Part shown: in pieces, positions 34,891-47,485 of the stretch
How positions within the stretch are numbered: position 1 is the stretch's first letter
Layout: every line of letters starts with the position of its first letter
DNA from: Larix kaempferi
Lineage: Eukaryota; Streptophyta; Pinopsida; Pinales; Pinaceae
Reading direction: 5' to 3'
Length of the DNA stretch: 64,000 bases
Assembly: GCA_027924585.1 (NCBI GenBank)
Contig: BSBM01000753.1
Span: 24,246,001-24,310,000 of the forward strand
Position numbers and translations under genes: made by a program
Notes under the pieces: generated by a model
What the model was told of the DNA's origin: nothing
Seen by the model: only the letters and a program-made list of their open reading frames with translations
Database searches by the model: none

Positions 34891-35213
34891 TGTTGGAGGA
34901 GCCAAGGTCCTCCGGTCGACCACTTTGGAGAACATGTCGAACTGTCGTTTTGATCACCACATGTCGAGTCAGTTAGTCACGTTGGTTAGTGAACCGATGG
35001 GGCGTTATGTAACCGTCTGTAAACTATATATAAAGGCCTGCGAGCTGGATACAGGCGACACCAAGATATTGTATTGTGTTGTACTTTGTCTTGAGTAATA
35101 GAAGTCTTGTTGACTCTATTACCATTACTTATCTTGTGTTCCTATATATATACTTTCTTGTTTATTTTATATCATGTATCGTTGGCAACTATGTAATCCC
35201 CTCAACTACAACA
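34891..35213 (+). mobile_element. 5' LTR of a small LTR element (323 bp)
   Basis: It starts TGTTGGAGGAGCC and ends CAACTACAACA. It matches 36368-36707 through the CACCACATGTC, GTAACCGTCTGTAAACTATAT and CTTATCTTGTGTTCCTATMTATATACTTTC phrases. The flanking pentamers AAGTG (34886-34890) and AGGTG (36708-36712) agree at 4 of 5 positions, supporting a real insertion. Confidence 0.85.
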
Positions 35214-35714
35214 CTAGTTCTGTTGCCGGTGATACATGCATAATACGATAATGAGTATGCATAATTGATAACAGAACATGAGATAAAGGAATGGGGAGAG
35301 AAAAATAATGAAGTTAATTATAGACAAAGTGGAATAGACTGACAAATAGAATGGTAAAACAAATATTCTCAACCAAACCGACACAAATATGGCCAATAAT
35401 ACTTCGACTAAATTATCATCATCACTAATCAATTGTTCATGACAAGACATAATGTCAACTGAAGCATTAAGAGATTATTTTCTTCACATGAGTTATACAA
35501 GTCACCATTTACCATTAACGTCACCAGGATCACCTCCATGCAAGCATACAAACCATTTTCAAAGAATTGGTTGGATTGATACATGTACGATTACTCCAGC
35601 AAAATCTGCAGTCACTACTGATTATATCTATGACCACCATCCCTCCATACTATGATAATTATCATTCCGCATCCTTCCCATCCCATTCAATCCATCAACT
35701 CACTCGACACTCAC

Positions 35715-35723
35715 TATATATAG
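35715..35723 (+). promoter_or_regulatory. TATA-like box in the small element's cargo
   Basis: TATATATAG lies 48 bp before the ATG at 35771 in the context ACTCACTATATATAGGG, as in many compact plant promoters. Function is inferred from position only. Confidence 0.4.
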
Positions 35724-35770
35724 GGTAACCATGCCCCATATCACAACAAACTGAAATCTTCAGGAAAGCC

Positions 35771-35860
35771 ATGGCATTTTTCTTTACTACCTATGTTCTC
35801 TATCCTTTCTTGTTTTATCAGAATTGCTTGAGTCTTATGATCGCTCCCAAGTTCTCCTAG
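35771..35860 (+). CDS. Short ORF with signal-peptide-like start
   Basis: 29 codons, context GCCATGGCA, a strong plant start context. The product begins MAFFFTTYVLYPFLFYQNCL and ends at a TAG after KFS. The N-terminus is hydrophobic and aromatic, as in a secretion signal, but the frame stops before any mature domain. It may be the first part of a captured and decayed gene for a secreted protein; I do not identify the family. Confidence 0.3.
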   Translation: MAFFFTTYVLYPFLFYQNCLSLMIAPKFS

Positions 35861-36367
35861 TGATATATGAGAATTTCAACATCGGCTCCCTAACAAATCC
35901 TCACCACACCATGATATATGGGAATTTCAAGCATTCTTGAATTCCCGACCAGGATTTTTCATTATGTTCCTTGGAATCAATCATGTTTCTGTCACTCTTC
36001 TTTCCATCACCCTTCTTTCAATAACCGATTGGTATGAAAGTTGGAGAGTACGTAGGAAGATTAGTTGTCTTGGACACTTTATTCTCTAAGACAACATCCG
36101 TCACTGTGGTCGTCAACATTAGGCTTGCAGCAGTCATCGAATGTTGTTTTAGTACCAGACAATGCTGTCAACTTCTTCTACCCACATGGACACGTTTCCA
36201 GACTTGAGAACCCATTTCCAGCCCGAAGAGTAGCCGGTACAAACTCAAAGTCATCAACTATCTACACTTATTTATGAGACAAACCACAGTGAAGTTCATT
36301 TGTTCATCCAACTCCAATTATTTTCTAATTTCTTCGGGACAAAGAAAGGTCTTTTTCATGGGGGATA

Positions 36368-36707
36368 TATTGGAGGAGCCTAGGTCGATCGCCCAACTAG
36401 GTCCTCTATTCGACCACTTCGGAGAACATGTCAAACCATCATGTCTATCACCACATGTCAAGTTAGTTAGTCACATCGGTTAGTGAACTAACGGGTCGTT
36501 CTGTAACCGTCTGTAAACTATATGTATAGACTAGAGAGTTGGATACAGGCAGCACCAATAAATTTTATTGTATTGTACTTGGTCTTGAGTAATAGAATAC
36601 TTGTTGAATCTTATACCATTACTTATCTTGTGTTCCTATCTATATACTTTCGTGTTTATTATATGTCATGTATCATTGGTAACTATGCAATCCACTTAAC
36701 TACAACA
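36368..36707 (+). mobile_element. 3' LTR of the small LTR element (340 bp)
   Basis: Partner of 34891-35213, starting TATTGGAGGAGCC (TG changed to TA) and ending ACTACAACA. Scattered differences and a short insertion near 36385 make this pair older than the copia pair at 26187/32236. Confidence 0.85.
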
Positions 36708-36712
36708 AGGTG

Positions 36713-37923
36713 CTATAAAACTGTTTAAGTATAGACTTTTCTATGCTTGAAGTATGAAACTTTTGGCATTGCAATTATTTGATGGATAATTGTTGTTATA
36801 GGACTATGTAATCAATGAAATCCCTTTGAGGGGCATTAAAATATTCAAATTTTATGTGTTCTTTCTTTTCAAATAGTTATCAAAATATTGATTGTTTGAT
36901 CTAAGAGTTAAGAGTTAGTAGATTAATTCAGAATTAATTTACTTATAGAACCATAATGACTTTATTATATAATTAGTACCATGCTTTAAATTTGAATAGT
37001 GAAACATACATATTATAGAATCAAATGACAGAGAAATCACAAAATTACACTTAACATAATATAAAATAATATTGCACTACATTTAAGAAAGCAAATCACA
37101 AGCCCAAAAAATTGTTACTAGTCTTATAGTCATTTGAATATTGAGATTTCAGAATGAAATATTTCAATAGAAGTATCTATTTGTTAAAAATTAGCTTTCA
37201 AAGAGGCTTTCTTCTTGAACCGATAGCTCATTTGCAAACTATGAAACTAGTCATGGTTTACTTCTTAGCCTTTGTAGCAAAGTGAGAAGTGGAAGAAATA
37301 AGTAATCCTACAAATTACGGTAAGGAAGAAGTTGAAAGAAGTTTAACCAAAGCGTTCTACTTGTAGGGACAAAGTGTTTTACTGCTTATAGAAACAGATT
37401 TAAATGCCCAAGGAATATACACAAATCTTATATCCATTAATATATATATAATTTTTAGAAAAAGATTTAAATGCTCAAGGAATATACACAAATCTTATAA
37501 CCATTAATATATATAGAATTTTTAGGGTAATATTTTGATAAAATCTTCCTTTACTTCTAAAGTAGCTTTTCTTGCTATGAGTAATTCTACAATATCTTCT
37601 TATCTCAATCTCTCTATGTCTACGCATTTCTTTAAAAAAAAAAATTATGGTCAGAGAGAGGTAATGAAACCATGAAATGTATTTTTTTTTATGGATTTTT
37701 AGGTACAACCTCAATAACATGCAATGGGTTAAGAATCAAACTTAGGTGTAGTTGTGGTAAATTTTCAATAATTTACCACTAAAGCGCAACCCAAACCACA
37801 TATATTACTTAACACTCGGTATTATGAATAATTCTAAATGAATATGATTATATAATTCCATGAATTCTAATATGATAGTAAAGCGATCTCAATTTTACAT
37901 AAATTATTCCAAACTTGATCTCA
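36713..37923. other. AT-rich DNA, no gene seen
   Basis: No protein motif on either strand. It contains a tandem duplication of about 67 bp (37396-37462 and 37463 to about 37525) built on AGATTTAAATGCYCAAGG and an ATTAATATATATA tail. The complete minus-strand element begins at 37929 after the target-site copy AACAT. Confidence 0.5.
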
Positions 37924-37928
37924 AACAT

Positions 37929-40177
37929 TGTAGGGTCCCTCCTCTAGGGTCCTTCCTACTTAACCTGAAACTCAACCACTTGATACAAAAGAGATTAGAA
38001 AGCATAATGACTAGATAAATAAAATAAATGAATCAATAACTTAGCAAATTAAAACAAACCATAACTTATCACCATCTTGTCCACTGTCGTCTGCATCTTC
38101 CATAGGATCCCTCCAGCAAAGCTCGTTTAACCATAGGCGAAGCAACCATTAGCTTTGCCACCCAACCATAGGCTCATGCTTTTAGTCACATGGCCTCCCC
38201 CGAGATTTGGGTCGTAGAGCTCATACACAATACTCAAGAAACTCAGCTTGGGATTCCCCCCCACAAAAATTTTTAGCCAAACCCTCAATAGTAGCAAGTC
38301 ATAAACTAATCCAAGGTTATGATAGCCATCTAGGCTCTGGGTGCCTTACCCATTCCCAATTCCTTCCTTTGAAAGGAAAATTCCATGCAACACATGTCGC
38401 TTCATGCATAAATATATATTTTATTAAATTTCTAATTTAATAATACTCACCCATCCATGTGTCAGTTTCTCTAGGAGATGCACCAACATTCCTAAGTTTG
38501 CTCATGTTTGTCTCCAAGATATTTCACTTAACTCCTAGATTTGTGGTGTAGGTGGAGTTGACTAGGTGTCCATCCCTAGGATTCCATTTTTCTCTTAAAT
38601 AAATATTTTTAATATTTTTAAATACTCAAAAATATTCTTTCATGTGCAAATGCATAAATAACCATTTCTAAAATTTTAAATGCCAAAATATTCTTTCATG
38701 TGCAAATGCATAAATAACCATTTCTAATATTTTAAATGCCAAAATATTCTTTTATGCGCAAATGCATAAATAACAATTTCTAATGTTAAAAGTACTAAAA
38801 ATGCATTTTTCTCAGTAAATGCTCTAGGTGTAATTAGTACGTTTTTAGGCCATTAAGTTAACAATCATTTTTACTAGGATTTCAGTGCCACGCCGTTGGG
38901 CCTCCCCATTCCTTAATTCATTTCCCCGACCTGAAACCACTCAGTTGGGTCCAATCATCAATCATTTCCATTTCTCGGCAAGGTACCACATCGTCCGATC
39001 CTTGCATCCACTCTTTCCGTTCTCAACAGGGTACTGCATCATTGGGCCGTTCTGTCGCCATCCTTTTGTTTTGACTTGCGAGAACTTCATGTAGGGATTT
39101 CAGGAGCCATTGCCCTCTATCCTCCGTCTACACCCTATTATGGACTAATGGTGTTGAGGAGTGAGTTCGTTCTCACTGCATGCCCCCCAACTCGTATGTG
39201 ACCAGCTCCATCATGGCCCACCTCGTACGCCCTCACGCTTTCCTCTTGATCTAGCAGATCAGTGCTTATCTGCTCATGCGTGGTATTCCGTCGGAAGTCG
39301 ACATCATCGTCGCTCTCACCGTGTGTGATTTATCTGTACTCGACGACCCTTCAATTCCTTTCTATGTCCATCGGTGAACCATTTCACCTGTCGCTACACA
39401 CATTTCTCACAAACATATATTAGTAGTAATGTCCTCAATTTTCATAATTTGATTCATCAATCTGCTACTTCAGTAAGCATTTATATTTACTCATAACATT
39501 ACTCATTCATGTAATCAGAAATGCATCTCGTCAATATTTACTTTCTTCATTCGCATCGCATAATTAATCATACAACTAGTCGTTAAGCATCATTCACATG
39601 TATATTTTTAATTATGAGAGTTAATAGTTAAACAACATGTAATCATTCATTTACATCAACTATCCAGATACACATATATCATTATTTTATTGATTCACAA
39701 TAAGTCGTAGTCATGAATAAGCTCAATATAGCATCGAGGGGTCATTTTGTTAATGTTTGAATCAGTCGGTTCACTCAAATAGGTTCCCTTCATATCTACA
39801 GTAGTCTAGGGTCACTACATACACCCCTACTTATTTAGAACTTCGTCCCGAAGTTCATAATAAATGCGGAAAGATATGATGCATCTCAACTACGTCCTCC
39901 CAAGTCGTAGAGCTAGGAATGTCACTGTCCCACTACACTTTGACTTGATCAATCAAGGCTAATCATTAAGCAAGATGTAATCAATTAATTATCCCACTCC
40001 ACACATATAATTTAATTCCTTAATTCATTTATAAATTATTGTCGACATTCACATCTTCAGGTTTTCCTCAATCATTTAAGACATAACAAGGCTCAAGAGA
40101 CCACTATATCGAAGTTGTTCAGCCGGGTCACTTGACAGGTCACCCTTAAGGTCCACAGTCATTCTAGGGGCATTACA
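37929..40177 (-). mobile_element. 3' LTR (2.25 kb) of a complete non-autonomous gypsy-like element
   Basis: On the minus strand it begins TGTAATGCCCCTAG (40177) and ends ...GGGACCCTACA (37929). A purine tract (AAGAGGGGGTGTA in minus-strand sense) lies just outside the internal side. It is about 93 bp longer than the 5' LTR, from an extra piece at 37935-37965 and a third copy of a 56-bp repeat. A second purine tract and LTR-start copy sit inside, near 39815-39860. Confidence 0.88.
38634..38800. repeat. 56-bp tandem repeat, three units, in the 3' LTR
   Basis: TTCTTTCATGTGCAAATGCA recurs with starts 56 bp apart (CATG at 38641 and 38697, TATG at 38753). The 5' LTR has only two units, around 44765-44870. 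The extra unit arose after insertion or was lost from the partner. Confidence 0.85.
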
Positions 40178-41555
40178 TACACCCCCTCTTAAATAGAACT
40201 TCGCCCAGAAGTTAATTTTTGTTCTTGTGCTTTCGACGCTAGGATTTATCTTAATTTCTATTCTCATCTCCAGGTCATTCTATTCTATTTTTCTCCAATA
40301 AGCATGGCCATAAGCACTCGTGGTTCTAATGATTAGTTTTCTTTTCCATCCAATATGGTTCCAATACATCCTCAGGAACTTCGCATACTATCAATTCAAT
40401 CATCTTTAATCTCAACTAGATCTCATATATCTCTTATTCATTCACGAGGGTCTACTATGTCCAAAATTTCAACAAGCTACATTGCATCAATAGCCGCCTA
40501 ATAATTTATCAACATAACGAATCCAAGTATGGTTTCAAAACTCCGTAAATTGCAAAACCATCTTTATGACTATGAAACGCAATGCTTCTAACCTAGCATT
40601 CTAGTTAGAAAAAATATAGTTGTAATCTTTAACCTTGGACGTATTACAGTCAACATAAGGATCTGGACAAGACCTCTAGTTCACATGAAATGTATTTTAT
40701 ATACATTATGATCACAACTACAAGCCATGCTTTTCTAATGCATTTTAATTGAATAAAACATAAAAGTATTGCATTCTAAATCAATATAATACCTAACTTG
40801 TTTGCATCCCAATTTACATATAAATATGAAGCTAGATTATGACCATAACTCTTACACATTTTGCTAATGCATTCTAATTAAATATAATCTACAATTAATG
40901 CATTAATACTAATTCTACATTTTCACTTACATATCCATTTGGATATATATTTTTCTAATGCATCCTAATTAAATACAATATATACAATGCATTAATATTA
41001 ATACTATATATTCCTTATCTTCCCTCACATATCCATTTGAACAATCTATCCTATAAATTGATTTAAGATCTAATATTCATTTCATTCTACTTTAATAGCT
41101 AATTAGTAATCTAAATTCATTCTAATCTAATCCTTCCATTCTATTGTGAATGCACAATTAATAGTATAAACTCATTTAAGTTCCCATATTTTATAATATA
41201 AATACATTAAAGATACCATATTCATACCATACCACTCTACTTTAAGTGAATAATAATAATACAAATTCAATAGAGATATCATGTTCATTCAATTCCACTC
41301 TAAGTGACATTCGTGTTCACGTAAATTATTATTATTATATATAGAGAGAGATATTTTACAACATAATAATAATAGTTCATTCATTTCCTTTAAAACATTA
41401 CAAGGGACTCTAAAACTCATCTACTCATATAAGTGGGTCCCATTTAATTTTTTTGGAAAATTTTTATACAATAAGTATATAATGTGGTTTCCCATTATAT
41501 ACAAAACATACTTAAAATTCATTTCTTTAATAAATATAAAGTTACACCAAACACT

Positions 41556-41790
41556 TTTCTCTCAACCTATATAATAGATAATTTGTAATTCAATGCATTA
41601 AATATATAAATATAAATTAAAGGCATTGCAATAAACTAAACTTATCAATTATAATTCAATATAATTCTTTCTCTCAACCTACATGATACACAATTTATAA
41701 TTGAATGCATTAAATATATAAATATAATTTAAAGGTATTGCAATATACTAGACATATTGATTATAATTCCATTGCACTGAATATATAAAT
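41556..41790. repeat. Two copies of a 112-bp unit
   Basis: TTTCTCTCAACCTA starts at 41556 and 41668; each copy continues through AATGCATTAAATATATAAAT and AAAGGYATTGCAATA. Confidence 0.75.
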
Positions 41791-42210
41791 TATAATTTTA
41801 AAATCATTCAATCCTTTTACATTATGGTCTCAATATATAAATAATTAAAACCTTTCAATCCTTTTACATAACTATGGTTATTGTTGCTTCTCTTTTACAT
41901 AATTATGATGATTATTGAAGGAGCAAGTAGAGACTCCTTCCAACACGATAACAAGAACCTTACAATAACTAAATATACACTCAATTTAATACAAGCGGGT
42001 AATGTGCACATAAAGGGTTACTCAAATAAATATAAATATCGTCATACATTAATGGCATAGTTGTTTTATGTTAATATACAAATCTGTGATAAATATATAT
42101 ATGTATCCTATACTTACGATTAATCAATTTACAACTACACTTTCTAATTCAATCTCGGCTATACTTATCACATTTGCATTTTTGACATTCTATTTTAATA
42201 AAGTATAATA

Positions 42211-42412
42211 TTCTTCTTGTAATTGAATATATAACAACGTATATATTCAGTGTATGGATGTATTAACTGATTTGTCTAATTATAACACAATAGACTCTTC
42301 ATGTTTCCAATATATATATTCTTCTTGTAATTGAATATATAACAACGTATATATTCAATGTCTGGATGTATTAATTGATTTGTCTAATTATAACACAATA
42401 GAGTTGAATCGT
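42211..42412. repeat. Two copies of a 108-bp unit
   Basis: TTCTTCTTGTAATTGAATAT starts at 42211 and 42319. The copies share ATAACAACGTATATATTCA and TTTGTCTAATTATAACACAA with few differences, so the duplication is recent relative to the surroundings. Confidence 0.85.
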
Positions 42413-44067
42413 TTAGCAGTTCGTACTTCCACTCGGTTAGCGCTCTGGCCAATTCGTGGACAGGTGTGCATAATCTTACTCAGGCGTGACTTCCGATGCC
42501 GAGATTAGCGCTGGGATCTTAGACGGACTTGTCAGAGACATGGCTGATTTTCTGAATAGAGGATTCATCGACAAGGTTCGACATTGAGGCTTGAGTAGAG
42601 GTTCACAAGTTTTAGAATCTTAATTGACACGGACGAAGTAAAAGATCCATCGACAGAGATAGGATATCATAGCTCAAAATTGTTTTAAATAAATTAACAG
42701 AGATGGGCTATCATTCACTCGCATACACAGGTTTTAAAAAAAAAAAATACCCAAAAAAAAATACCCGGCGGCTGTTCAAAGGATCGCCAACGTTGCAGAG
42801 ATCCGGACCATAAATCGTCTACCACGAACCGGACTGTGGTTCTAAGGCAGAGATCCGAGGCATAGATCGTCGGAATCGGAAGGAGTCGTAACCTCTACGA
42901 AATCTCAACAGAATTTTATACTCAGGAAGGAATCCCCAACCGAGGTCTCAAAAATCCATCCTTAGCGCTGGTATTACACTATCCAGATCTATAAGCATTC
43001 TACCGGTACAGGGTAGCAATGGTACGCTAAATTTAATAGAATAAAACAGGAACAGAGTTTATTAAAATGGGAAAACGAACTCGCCAGTGAGTCGCCATTA
43101 ATCTATATAAATTCTACGATTACCAAAACGTAACAGGTGGGTACAGTACTGATGAATTACGAAGAGGCTAAGCAATCTTGGTCAGTAAAATTTTACAATA
43201 GCAGAGCATACATACTCCGATTTTAATTTGGATCTCGGATCAATGATTCCTGTTTATGATACTACATTTTCCATCAAACAACCAGTGGTAAAGGAAGGGG
43301 TAAATTCCAAAAAACAGAGCGCATATACTCCGAAATTACATTGGATCTGGAATCGATGATTCCTGTTATAATACCACATTTTCTATTAAGCAAACGGTGA
43401 TACAAAAAGGTCAAAAGATCCATACCAGTAAGCCGACATTTCCTTAAAAAAGGATAGTAATACAGTATAGTAAAGTTCAGTAGACAATAAGCAATCTAGG
43501 ATTTCATTGGAAGCAAGGGATCTATGGTTCTACTTTTATAATCAGATTCTTTCTTTCAAACAAAACACACTAATAAAATATTCTTAAATTTCAAAATACA
43601 CAGCCAGCGTAATCAAGAGATTACTTGCTCGCCCGAGATCTAAAACTTTCTTTTAAATTATTGTTTTTCTATTGCATAAAACAATAATAAAATTACATAT
43701 GAAATTTCAAATATACGACAAGCATCTTTGGGATTTTTACATGAAGTCCAGGATCTACAATTTTTCTTTAAATTCTGACTTTTAACTTTGAATAAAACAG
43801 AAATACAAATGTAAATAAAATTCCAATTGTACAGCGAGCATACTCAAATTTTACACTCAAATTTTACATGAAATCCAAGGTTTGTAATCTTTACATAAAA
43901 CAGAAATGAATATGAAATATTCAAGCAATTTAAAACCTGTAGGAATAGCTGCTCCGATCGTAGTTGTAATTCCACGAAAATCATAGCTCTAATCCCACGG
44001 TTGACTTCCACGAATCACCAACGAAACCCAAAAAAAAATATGAGTCTGGTGCCCTCAAGGCTCAACC

Positions 44068-44080
44068 GGCTCTGATACCA
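44068..44080 (-). promoter_or_regulatory. Primer-binding site, initiator tRNA-Met
   Basis: In minus-strand sense TGGTATCAGAGCC follows the LTR end after two bases. It contains the exact complement of the plant initiator tRNA-Met 3' end and fixes the right LTR as the 5' one. Confidence 0.92.
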
Positions 44081-44082
44081 AA

Positions 44083-46238
44083 TGTAGGGACCTGAAACTC
44101 AACCACTTGATATAAAAGAGATTAGAAAGCATAATGACTAGATAAATAAACTAAATGAATGAATAACTTAGCAAATTAAAACAAACCATAACTTGTCACC
44201 ATCTTGTCCACTGTCGTCCGCCTCTTCCATAGGATCCCTCCAGTAAAGCTCGTTTAACCATAGGCAAAGCAACCATTAGCTTCACCACCCAACCATAGGT
44301 TCACGCTTTCAGTCGCATGGCCTCCCCCGAGATTTGGGTTGTAGAGCTCATACACAATAATTAAGAAACTCAACTTGGGATTCCCCCCCACCAAAATTTC
44401 CATCCAAACTCTCAATAGCAGCAAGTCATAAACTAATCCAAGGTTACGATAGCCATCTAGGATCTGGGTGCCTTACCCATTCCCAATTCCTTCCTTTTAA
44501 AGGAAAATTCCATGCGACACATGTCGCTTCATGCATAAATATATATTTTATTAAATTTCTAATTTAATAATACTCACCCGTCCATGTGTGAGTTTCTCTA
44601 GGAGATGCACCAACATTCATAAGTTTGCTCATGTTTGTCCCAAAGATATTTCACTTAACTCCTAGATTTGTGGTGTAGGTAGATTTGACTACGTGTCCAT
44701 GCCTAGGATTCCATTTTGCTCCTAAATAAATATTTTTAATATTTTTAAATACTCAAAAATATTCTTTCATGTGCAAATGCATAGATAACCATTTCTAATA
44801 TTTTAAATGCCAAAATATTATTTCATGTGGAAATGCATAAATAACCATTTCTAATGTTAAAATTACTAAAAATCCATTTTCCTAAGTAAATGCTCTAGGT
44901 GCAATTTATATGTTTTTAGGCCATTAAGTTAACAATCATTTTAACTAGGATCCCGGTACGACGCCGTTGGGCCTCCCCATTCCTTAATTCATTTTCCCAA
45001 CCTGGAACCACTCCGTTGGGACAAGTCATCAATTATTTCCATTTCTCAACAAGGTACCACATCGTCGGGTCCATGCGTCCACTCTTTTCATTCTCAGTAG
45101 GGTACCGCATCGTCGGGCCCTTCTGCTGCCATCCTTTTGTTTTGACTTGCGGGAACTTCATGTAGGGATTTCAGGAGCCGTTACCTTCTATCCTCCGTCT
45201 ACACGCTATTAGGGACTAATGGCGCTGAGGAGTGAGTCCATTCTCACTATGCGCCCCCCAACTCGTACGTGACCAGCTCCGTCGTAGCCCACCTCGTACG
45301 CCCTCACGCTTTCCTCTTGAGCAAGCGGATCAATGCTTATCTGCTCATGCATCGGAAGTTGACATCATCGTTGCTCTTACCATGTGTGATTTATCCGTAC
45401 TCTACGACCTTTCAATTCCTTTGTGTGTCCGTCGGTGAATCATTTCACCTGTCATTACACACATTTATCACAAACATATAATAGTAGTACTGTCCTCAAT
45501 TTTGATAATTTGATTCATCAATCTGCTACTTCGGTAAGCATTTATATTTTACTCATAACATTACTCATTCATGTAATCAGAAATGCATCTCGTCAATATT
45601 TATTTTCTTCATTATCATCACATAATCAATCATACAGCTAGTCGTTAAGCATCATTCACATGTACATTTTTCATAATCAAAGTTAATCGTTAAATAACAT
45701 TGTAATCATTCATTTACATCAACTATCCAAATACACATATATCATTATTTTATTGATTCACAATCAATCATAGTCATGAATATACTCAATATAACATCGA
45801 GGGGTCGTTTTATTAATGTTTAAATCAGTCGGGTCACTCAAATAGGTTCCCTTCAAGTCTGCAGTAGTCTACAATCACTACATACACCCCTACTTATTTA
45901 GAACTTCATCTCGAAGTTTCGAATAAATGTGGAAAAGTATGACGCATCTCAGTTGCATCCTCCCAAGTTGTAGAGCTGGGACTATCACTGTCCCACTGCA
46001 CTTTGACTTGATCAATCAAGCCTAATCATTAAGCAAGATGTAATCAATTAAATATCTCACTCCACACGTATAATTTAATTCCTTAATTCATTTATCAATT
46101 ATTTTCGTCATTCACATCTTCAGGTTTTCCTCAATCATTAAGACATAACAAGGCTCAAGAGACCACTATATCGAAGTTGTTCAGCCGGGTCACTTGACAG
46201 GTGCCCTTAAGGTCCATATTCATTCTAGGGGCATTACA
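44083..46238 (-). mobile_element. 5' LTR (2.16 kb) of the complete non-autonomous element
   Basis: In minus-strand sense it starts TGTAATGCCCCTAG (46238) and ends ...CAGGTCCCTACA (44083). It is similar throughout to 37929-40177. The flanking pentamer AACAT is identical on both sides of the element (37924-37928 and 46239-46243), a clean 5-bp target duplication. The internal second LTR-start copy lies near 45876-45920. No open frame of interest. Confidence 0.92.
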
Positions 46239-46243
46239 AACAT

Positions 46244-47174
46244 GGTGTTATATGTGAATTCATTTTTTCAATAAACAAAAACCTCAAATTTCATATTCTT
46301 GCAGGAAAAATTTGTACAGACACGAGAGATAATTATATTTCCAGAAAGATATAAATGAAATATTTGATACTAATTACCCACTAACTTAGAACCTGGGTTT
46401 GATATGTAACCCATTGTGTAAATTGAAGTTTACAATTTTAGATTTTACTCATCAAATCGACTCTTCATTGTTAACAGAGATTTGACTGTTCATTATCGCT
46501 AAAGCGAGTGGGGAAGGCTTAAATATTTGAAGCTGGAAAATAATCAGAGGTTTTGGAGGCATTCTCGGTAGGGATATTACAAAGGATATAAACTCATATG
46601 GAATTAAACCTTCAAATAGAGGGATTGTAGTGTAGAAGAATAATTATGGCCTATCGGCCTTTCAAGGGATTTGACATAGAGAAGGATAAGGTAACATTTT
46701 TAGTGTGATTTAAAAGGATCTATGAAGGAAGATGTGTTCATACAATTTTTCATTGCTAGTGACCCTTTTTTATGTTTTTTTAAGATAGGAAAAGCGCCCT
46801 TATTTTTTTATATCCCTATAGGTTACTGAAATCCTGAGGCCGGAGCTAGTGGATTTCATAATTTTAATGTAAAATTGATATGAACATAGGGGCGCACCTA
46901 GAATCAAATCTCAGTCGCATTAAACATTAATTAATTTACTGCTTCCCCACAATTCAACTAACTACAACTAGGCATCCATGTCATTGTTACATGATCCTAG
47001 AAATAAGAGGAGTATTAACAGTGGCATCATTGACCACTGCAAGTGGCACATTGTCAATGATCATGATTGTGGAAGGCATTTCCAATGGGTTTCCATGGCC
47101 AAAATAATGGATCCGCCTCAATCAAATTGGGATTCATATTAAGTAAGGGATTAAAATAAGGGTAGTCACTTAGA
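46244..47174. other. Non-coding DNA, possible old LTR edge
   Basis: A minus-strand TGTAATATCCCTACCGAG (46580 leftward) resembles the start of gypsy-type LTRs, but no purine tract precedes it. The 8.3-kb element is inserted about 340 bp inside. No protein-coding sequence seen. Confidence 0.4.
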
Positions 47175-47485
47175 TATATGTAACCTACCTAGTACTTGAG
47201 ACATTTTATATTTGTGGAAAAACATTACTTTGACTTTTATTGTAAAGTTTTATATTTGACCAAGTGTCACGGATGACTGTCAATGAATAATATTATTATT
47301 TAATAAAATAAAATAGGAGACATCACCTAAAGAGACTGTTGAAAGAGTGTTCACTGACCCACTAGGAGGATTGGAATCTGGGGTAGAAGGCAATGGACAA
47401 GTGGCAACATTTAAACTCAGTAACTAGTTGTTGTTATGGGACAACCTCCCTTAAATTGTGGTCATGTTCCCAAGGATGTGGAACT
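47175..47485 (-). repeat. Dispersed repeat block, inverted partner of 7190-7484
   Basis: In reverse complement it follows 7190-7484 in order, from the CCACAATTTAAGGGAG phrase to GGTTACATATA. It is not followed by reverse-transcriptase sequence here, unlike the partner. Confidence 0.65.

Larger units (their letters stand above)
35214..36367 (+). other. Internal region of the small LTR element, with promoter-like cargo
   Basis: About 1.15 kb with no gag or pol motif, a size typical of TRIM-like non-autonomous elements. No clear primer-binding site follows the 5' LTR. The segment 35690-35860 looks like the start of a plant gene: a TATATATAG box (35715-35723), 40-odd bases of leader, then an ATG at 35771. 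Downstream are scattered gene-like words with no continuous frame. A CATGGGGGATAT purine-rich stretch precedes the 3' LTR. Confidence 0.6.
40178..44082 (-). mobile_element. Non-coding internal region (3.9 kb) of the non-autonomous element
   Basis: Bounded by a primer-binding site on the right and a polypurine tract on the left. It has no gag, protease, reverse transcriptase or integrase motif and no frame above about 65 codons, so the element is of the LARD kind: large, with no coding capacity. The central part is very AT-rich and contains two duplications. The end next to the polypurine tract is shared with 4400-4773. Confidence 0.85.
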
